This document shows positions 14,286 through 18,467 of a stretch of 18,467 nt of DNA, piece by piece. Below the pieces are notes generated by a model. It was not told the origin of the DNA. It worked only from the letters and a program-made list of their open reading frames with translations, and made no database searches. Position 1 is the stretch's first letter. Each line of letters starts with the position of its first letter. The stretch spans positions 1-18,467 of the forward strand of contig BNVA01000019.1 in assembly GCA_025997755.1 (NCBI GenBank), given 5' to 3'. The DNA comes from Spirochaetia bacterium (GTDB lineage: Bacteria > Spirochaetota > Spirochaetia > Treponematales > Breznakiellaceae). Position numbers and translations under genes: made by a program.

Positions 14286-15401
14286 TTAAAGCCGTACGAT
14301 CTTTGATTTTGTAAGTACCTCTGCACCGCTTTCCGTGAGGAGTACATCGTTTTCATAGCGGCAGCCGCCCAGCAGCGGATCGTAAAGCCCCGGCTCTATG
14401 GTAAATACCATGCCGGGTAAAAGCGTATCCATGTTTTCGTTTCGATTACGCAGGTATGGCGCTTCGTGTGCCTGCAGGCCTATACCGTGTCCAAGTCCGT
14501 GCGGCATGGATAGTTTTGATTTTTTAAAGAAAGTATCCACTGCGGCGGCAATATTTTTACAGCTTGCCCCGTTTTTTACTTTTGACAGCGCAAGGTCAAA
14601 TGCTTCGGAAATAAGATCAAGGCGTTTTTCCTGTTCTTTTTTAAGCGTCCCGCGTGCAAAAGTCATCGTAACGTCACTGGTGTATCCTTTGTATACAACG
14701 CCAAAATCCAAAATAGAGAGCCCCTTGTCGGCAAAAATACCGCTTGTGTAGGCTGGAAACGCATGTATGCCGAAACTACGCGCAGATCCTGCCGCTAATG
14801 TAGTAAAGCCTGTGCCTTCGCAGCCTAACTTTCGGCATTCCCCTTCAATGAACAGTGCAACATCGGACTCTGTTTTTAGCACATTTTTCACGACATTTTT
14901 TTCGATTAGATTTATAATTTCATTGGTTATACTGGATAATTCGCGGTATATTCTAATCTCCTCCTCATCCTTAACACTCCTAAGCCGTGTTACCTCTGCA
15001 CAGGCTCCATCTGAACGGCATATAACGTCAAAATCGGAAAGCGCCTCAACATATTTTAAAAAATCCGTATATGACGTACAAGCGGGTATTTCAATTTTAC
15101 TTCCATTCGGCAGCTTAAAAAATGATACGGCGGCGCGGAGTGCATTTACCGGATTAAGCATGAACTCGGTGTAAGGCAGTACGTGGTCAACTTGCGCATA
15201 ACAAGCCGCCATATTAGTATCCCAAGCAACTAGCAGGGATTTTTTATCGGCGGAGAGGAATAGCAATGCGTCCGAAGGCTGCCCCGACATCCAGCGAACG
15301 GCGTTATCCCTTCTATGCTCGCTATCCTCAAACATCAATAGCCTTATATCTTCATTCTTCATCCATTCGTATAACTTTTCACGCCGCTCTATAAGACTCA
15401 T
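14286..15401 (-). CDS. M24 family metallopeptidase (Xaa-Pro aminopeptidase-like)
   Basis: The 371-residue protein has the creatinase-like N-terminal domain (about 1-140) and the pita-bread catalytic domain of M24 peptidases, which release N-terminal residues preceding proline. All five metal ligands of the di-metal centre are visible: D232 (ILDFG), D243 (TSDVT), H305 (HGLGH), E336 (TIEPG) and E350 (RYEND). H213 in SFGIHAFP is the usual substrate-site His. No signal peptide is seen, so it should be cytoplasmic. Its Shine-Dalgarno (GAGG) overlaps the stop codon of the EF-G-like gene upstream, nine bases away, so the two genes form an operon with likely coupled translation. Which dipeptide or peptide it prefers cannot be told from sequence. 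Confidence 0.93.
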   Translation of the reverse strand: MSLIERREKLYEWMKNEDIRLLMFEDSEHRRDNAVRWMSGQPSDALLFLSADKKSLLVAWDTNMAACYAQVDHVLPYTEFMLNPVNALRAAVSFFKLPNGSKIEIPACTSYTDFLKYVEALSDFDVICRSDGACAEVTRLRSVKDEEEIRIYRELSSITNEIINLIEKNVVKNVLKTESDVALFIEGECRKLGCEGTGFTTLAAGSARSFGIHAFPAYTSGIFADKGLSILDFGVVYKGYTSDVTMTFARGTLKKEQEKRLDLISEAFDLALSKVKNGASCKNIAAAVDTFFKKSKLSMPHGLGHGIGLQAHEAPYLRNRNENMDTLLPGMVFTIEPGLYDPLLGGCRYENDVLLTESGAEVLTKSKIVRL

Positions 15402-15410
15402 TACATTCCT

Positions 15411-17492
15411 CTATTCGTCCTTTTCCTCAACTTTGAATGCTTCCGCCGCCTTGATTACATCTTCGGCTGTACGTCCGGAAATCGGACTGTAATGGCTGAA
15501 TTCTATACCAAAAGAACCTGTGCCGCTTGTGATTGACCGCAGGTCGATTGAATAGCGCAGAAGCTCTGAATGCGGAACTTGAGCGCGTATCTCTTCTATT
15601 CCGCCGCCTATCGAGGATTGTCCCTGTATTTTGCCGCGCTTGCCGGAAAGGTCGCTCATTACATCGCCTAAGTACTTGCCTTCAACAAAAACCGTAAGGT
15701 TCATCACGGGTTCAAGCAAGGTGGGAGCTGCTTGTTTCATGGATTCGCGGAAGGCGTTCCTTGCGGCAAGTTTAAAAGCCAATTCCGATGAGTCTACGGG
15801 GTGATACTTGCCGTCAACTATTTTTACTTCGACATCGACAGTAGGATAACCTGCCAATACGCCGCGCGCCATGCCTTCGGCAATACCTTTTTCCACACCG
15901 GGGATATAGTTTTTCGGAACAGCCCCGCCGAAGATCGCATTTTCAAACTTATACATATCTCCCCTGGGTAATGGTGCAATTTCCAGCACAACTTTGCCGT
16001 ATTGACCATGCCCGCCGGTTTGTTTTTTGTGGGTATATTCAGCGCCCGCCTTTTTTGTGATCGTTTCCCGATAGGCAACGCGGGGCACTGCCGTCTCGAC
16101 ATCAATTTTAAGGTTTGATTTTGCCTTATCCAAAATCATGTTTATATGAAGCTCGCCCATGCCGGAGATAACGCGCTCTTTTGTTTCGGCGTTAAACTCA
16201 TAGCGGAAGGTTTTGTCTTCCTCTGCCGCGCGTACAAGAAAATCACCTAATTTATCATCATTTTTCTTTTCCAATGCGTGTACGGAAACCGAATGTACAG
16301 GGGATGGCAGCCTGAGCGGCAGGAATTTCCAGCCCGGATCGGCGGTTGCTATGGTGTCGTTAGTTTTGAGCGTCGCAGTTTTTGTCATAATGCCTATGTC
16401 GCCGGCGAATAGTTCCTTTACCTCTTCCAATTTTTTACCGGTGCAGGTGTAGAGCTTGCCGACACGCTCGCGCTTATTCTCGGTACAATTATAAATATCG
16501 GAATCGGTGCTTATCTTGCCGGTTATAACCTTTATATACGAAAGTTTTCCTGAAAATTGATCGTAGGTCGTTTTTATCACAAGAGCGCTTAATGGAATTG
16601 ATGAGTCAATGGGAACTTCTTTTTCGCCGCCCTCTTTATCTATGGCAATGTCTTTTGCCTTGTCCGGTGAGGGGCTTATGCTGTTCATAAAATCAAGGAA
16701 GGGGATCAACCCTGAATTGTTTAATGCCGAGCTTGCAAAGACAGGCAGGAATTTGTTTTGTTTTAACGCGCCTGCAAGACCAGCGCAGATTTCGTCAGGC
16801 TCCAACGAGCCGAGCAGGATGTACTTTTCCATGAGTATTTCGTCGCCGTCGGCTGCAGCCTCGATCAGTTTAAGCCGGGCATCTAATGCCGCTTCCTTGT
16901 ATTCCGCCGGAATATCGGAAGCCTTTTCCACTGCCTGTCCGCCTGCAAGATATGCCTTTTCACGCAGCGCATCAATAACGCCGGTGTAACCGTTCTTGTT
17001 CATAGGGATTGTAACAGGAATAGGCTGCATCTTGAATTTTTCTTTTATGTCTGCGAGCGTCCTGTCAAAATCTGCCTTGCCATCGTCTAATTTTGTAATA
17101 AAGATGCCCCGAGGCTTTTTCCTCTCCTCAAGATTGCGCCACAGCTTTATCGTTTCGATTTGAACGCCGCTGCGCCCATCTACGGCAAGCATGGCAAATT
17201 CAGACGCGCGGAAAGTTAGGATAACATCACCTATAAAGTCGGAAGCGCCGGGCGTATCAAATATATTGATCTTTTTGCCGTCTTGCTCAATATGAGCCAA
17301 AGCCGCATGAATCGAAATTTTCCGCTCAATTTCTTCCGGTGTCGAGGAACTAATGGTTTTGCCGGACTCAACTACTTCCGGTTTTACTATAGCGCCGCCT
17401 GCGAAACACAGCCGTTCAAACAAGGTTGTTTTACCCGTCCCGCCGTGTCCCGCGATAGAAACATTTTTGATTAAATCACTTGTAAATGCCAT
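15411..17492 (-). CDS. EF-G-like translation GTPase paralog (EF-G2 type)
   Basis: The 693-residue protein has the five-domain EF-G layout. The P-loop is AGHGGTGKTT (14-23), the variant typical of EF-G paralogs rather than the main translocase. Switch II reads DTPGASDF (79-86), where classical EF-G has DTPGHVDF, so the catalytic His is Ala (A83). The guanine-binding NKxD is TKLD (133-136). Domain III (GMGELHINMIL), domain IV (QTGGHGQYGKVVLEI, GGAVPKNYIPGVEKG, HPVDSS) and domain V (SGKRGKIQGQ, then SFGIEFSHY) are complete. Paralogs of this kind in spirochetes and relatives may act in ribosome recycling or under special conditions; that is inference here. A strong AAGGGGGG Shine-Dalgarno (17500-17507) precedes the ATG by seven bases. 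The M24 peptidase gene follows in the same operon. Confidence 0.9.
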   Translation of the reverse strand: MAFTSDLIKNVSIAGHGGTGKTTLFERLCFAGGAIVKPEVVESGKTISSSTPEEIERKISIHAALAHIEQDGKKINIFDTPGASDFIGDVILTFRASEFAMLAVDGRSGVQIETIKLWRNLEERKKPRGIFITKLDDGKADFDRTLADIKEKFKMQPIPVTIPMNKNGYTGVIDALREKAYLAGGQAVEKASDIPAEYKEAALDARLKLIEAAADGDEILMEKYILLGSLEPDEICAGLAGALKQNKFLPVFASSALNNSGLIPFLDFMNSISPSPDKAKDIAIDKEGGEKEVPIDSSIPLSALVIKTTYDQFSGKLSYIKVITGKISTDSDIYNCTENKRERVGKLYTCTGKKLEEVKELFAGDIGIMTKTATLKTNDTIATADPGWKFLPLRLPSPVHSVSVHALEKKNDDKLGDFLVRAAEEDKTFRYEFNAETKERVISGMGELHINMILDKAKSNLKIDVETAVPRVAYRETITKKAGAEYTHKKQTGGHGQYGKVVLEIAPLPRGDMYKFENAIFGGAVPKNYIPGVEKGIAEGMARGVLAGYPTVDVEVKIVDGKYHPVDSSELAFKLAARNAFRESMKQAAPTLLEPVMNLTVFVEGKYLGDVMSDLSGKRGKIQGQSSIGGGIEEIRAQVPHSELLRYSIDLRSITSGTGSFGIEFSHYSPISGRTAEDVIKAAEAFKVEEKDE

Positions 17493-17507
17493 ACTAATAC
17501 CCCCCTT

Positions 17508-17535
17508 GATATATTTTACACTTAATGCCGGACAA
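17508..17535 (-). promoter_or_regulatory. Promoter of the EF-G-like/peptidase operon
   Basis: On the minus strand, TTGTCC (17530-17535, 4/6) and TATATC (17508-17513, 4/6) are 16 bases apart. They lie just upstream of the Shine-Dalgarno of the EF-G-like gene, so the leader would be short. Confidence 0.4.
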
Positions 17536-17662
17536 GATTTTCTTTAAACCCCGGCACCGTAAAAATTATATCATATAGAAAGTTATTTGTAAGGTATTTC
17601 CGAATTTTCCCTGAATTTTACAATCCAGATGACATTAGGCTTTTCTCATGTTAAAGTAAACA

Positions 17663-17683
17663 GCCTACGGTTTTGCTGTAGGC
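17663..17683 (+). promoter_or_regulatory. Leader hairpin before the outer-membrane protein gene
   Basis: GCCTAC (17663-17668) pairs with GTAGGC (17678-17683), extended inside by a G-T and a G-C pair around a TTTTG loop. It ends 13 bases before the ATG at 17697 and has no T run, so it is not a terminator. There is no Shine-Dalgarno in the 13 bases after it. It could control translation or mRNA stability. A candidate -10, TACAAT, lies upstream at 17619-17624, without a good -35. Confidence 0.5.
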
Positions 17684-17696
17684 GCCGTAACTTGTT

Positions 17697-18302
17697 ATGA
17701 AAAATTTATTCTTATTGGTTATTTTGATGTTATGTGCATCTTCTCTGCAGTCTTTTGAATTGTATATAGGTGCCGAACTGGGTTTTGGAAAATCCCTTTG
17801 GGTAGGTTCGGAATACGATGATTTTCTTTCCCTTAACGACAATGTTGATACGAAATTAAGCAGAGGTTTTATCACTCACTTTGGTTTTTTTACCGAAGGC
17901 TCACATCAAGGTTTGTTTGCTGTTTTTGGTGCGGGAAGGGGTCCGCACATCGTTTATCTTGGAATTCAGTATGATTTTTATTTTCTAGAAGATTATACCG
18001 AGGACTTTAAACTTGGTATTTCTGCAGGACTTGGAATAGGTTTTGGATTGTCTAAAATCGTAGATAATACCGTCCCATTTGGATTATCGCCTTATCTGCA
18101 ATTAGGGGTGCCTATTTATTGTGTAAAGAAAATTGTTATGGTACAGCCTTTTGTAAGTTACTATTTGGGGACTGGGGTTGATTTTACATCCGATGACAAA
18201 GGAAATATCAAAGGCTTTTCTAATGATTTTGGTTATGATTGGAGAGCCGGAATAACGCTAGGTTTTGATATAATAAAATATATCAAAGCCCTAAGGCATT
18301 AA
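17697..18302 (+). CDS. Small predicted outer-membrane beta-barrel protein
   Basis: The 201-residue protein begins with a signal peptide (about residues 1-19, hydrophobic core LFLLVILMLCASSL, likely cut before FELY). The mature chain is a series of short amphipathic strands ending in aromatic or Gly residues, for example FELYIGAELGFGKSL, FITHFGFF, IVYLGIQYDFYF and FKLGISAGLGIGFGL, typical of 8- to 10-strand outer-membrane barrels. Its last strand-like segment, WRAGITLGFDII, is followed by about eight residues, so the protein does not end in the usual C-terminal aromatic. I cannot name the family or a ligand. The gene stands alone between a leader hairpin and a strong terminator. The start is supported by the signal peptide rather than by an RBS. 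Confidence 0.78.
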   Translation: MKNLFLLVILMLCASSLQSFELYIGAELGFGKSLWVGSEYDDFLSLNDNVDTKLSRGFITHFGFFTEGSHQGLFAVFGAGRGPHIVYLGIQYDFYFLEDYTEDFKLGISAGLGIGFGLSKIVDNTVPFGLSPYLQLGVPIYCVKKIVMVQPFVSYYLGTGVDFTSDDKGNIKGFSNDFGYDWRAGITLGFDIIKYIKALRH

Positions 18303-18307
18303 AAATG

Positions 18308-18341
18308 AAAACCCACAGCCTTGTTCTGTGGGTTTTATTAT
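18308..18341 (+). terminator. Terminator after the outer-membrane protein gene, possibly bidirectional
   Basis: AAAACCCACAG (18308-18318) and CTGTGGGTTTT (18326-18336) form a perfect 11-bp stem with a 7-base loop and a T-rich tail. On the opposite strand the stem is followed by TTTTCATTTTT, so it can also end the minus-strand gene arriving from the right. Confidence 0.9.
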
Positions 18342-18347
18342 AAGTTG

Positions 18348-18467
18348 TTAGTTAGATGCGGTTACCCTATAGGGCGCCAAATAATCCCTTGGCTCTTTCA
18401 AGCCAATTACGCCGCCGTCCATCGTATAAATGTTTAAATACGGCAGAAATGGTGTGGCGCCTTCTAC
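18348..18467 (-). CDS. C-terminal end of an unrecognised minus-strand gene (partial)
   Basis: On the minus strand one frame is open from the window edge to a TAA at 18348-18350, giving 39 residues. The composition is protein-like, with segments such as FLPYLNIYTMDGGVIGL and REPRDY-like KEPRDYLAPYRVTASN before the stop. The stop lies just before the bidirectional terminator, which supports a real gene end. The fragment is too short to assign a family. Confidence 0.55.
   Translation of the reverse strand, partial: VEGATPFLPYLNIYTMDGGVIGLKEPRDYLAPYRVTASN

Overview
The window looks like chromosomal DNA of a spirochete, most likely a gut-type Treponema. The evidence is the mix of families: a divergent EF-G paralog, an Rpn/PD-(D/E)XK gene, a DUF2130 protein, a spirochete-style lipoprotein and a small outer-membrane barrel, with moderate GC and a tRNA gene that lacks an encoded CCA. 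This assignment is an inference from gene content; no marker such as 16S rRNA is present.

Layout. 1-670: the 3' end of a glycine-rich surface-type protein, closed by a strong terminator. 748-1671: an Rpn family nuclease gene (minus strand) next to a small repeat cluster. 1859-5430: acetolactate synthase large subunit (ilvB) and elongation factor 4 (lepA), both plus strand. 5471-6724: a DUF2130 coiled-coil/nuclease-like protein (minus). 6858-9344: a tightly coupled three-gene operon of methyltransferase, ketosynthase-like chain-length-factor protein and acyltransferase. It resembles part of an aryl-polyene (APE)/flexirubin-type pathway and is the most interesting system here. 9390-11132: mutL (minus). 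11170-11368: a hairpin-rich element, then a tRNA-Lys(CTT) with its own promoter. 11369-11678: a stretch with no intact gene, holding a possible gene remnant. 11679-12276: a type II toxin-antitoxin pair whose PIN toxin has lost its first catalytic Asp. 12383-14283: a divergent dicarboxylate/amino-acid symporter family protein followed by a lipoprotein. 14286-17492: an M24 (Xaa-Pro) peptidase translated after an EF-G-like GTPase (minus-strand operon). 17697-18302: a small outer-membrane protein with a terminator. 18348-18467: the C-terminal end of an unrecognised minus-strand gene.

Two themes run through the window. First, gene starts fall into two classes. Some have strong Shine-Dalgarno sequences (Rpn, DUF2130, EF-G-like, lipoprotein, M24 peptidase). 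Others (lepA, mutL, the symporter and perhaps ilvB and the methyltransferase) have none, and carry a -10-like hexamer 6-9 bases before the ATG, as expected for leaderless transcripts. Second, several proteins keep a family fold but lack a key residue: the PIN toxin (Asp to Ala), the EF-G-like GTPase (catalytic His to Ala, and Asn to Thr in NKxD), the MutL endonuclease motif (last Glu to Asn) and the symporter (no NMDGT). Housekeeping genes (ilvB, lepA, mutL, tRNA-Lys) are interleaved with accessory modules (Rpn, toxin-antitoxin, APE-like operon). I saw no CRISPR array, rRNA, complete insertion sequence or prophage structure.
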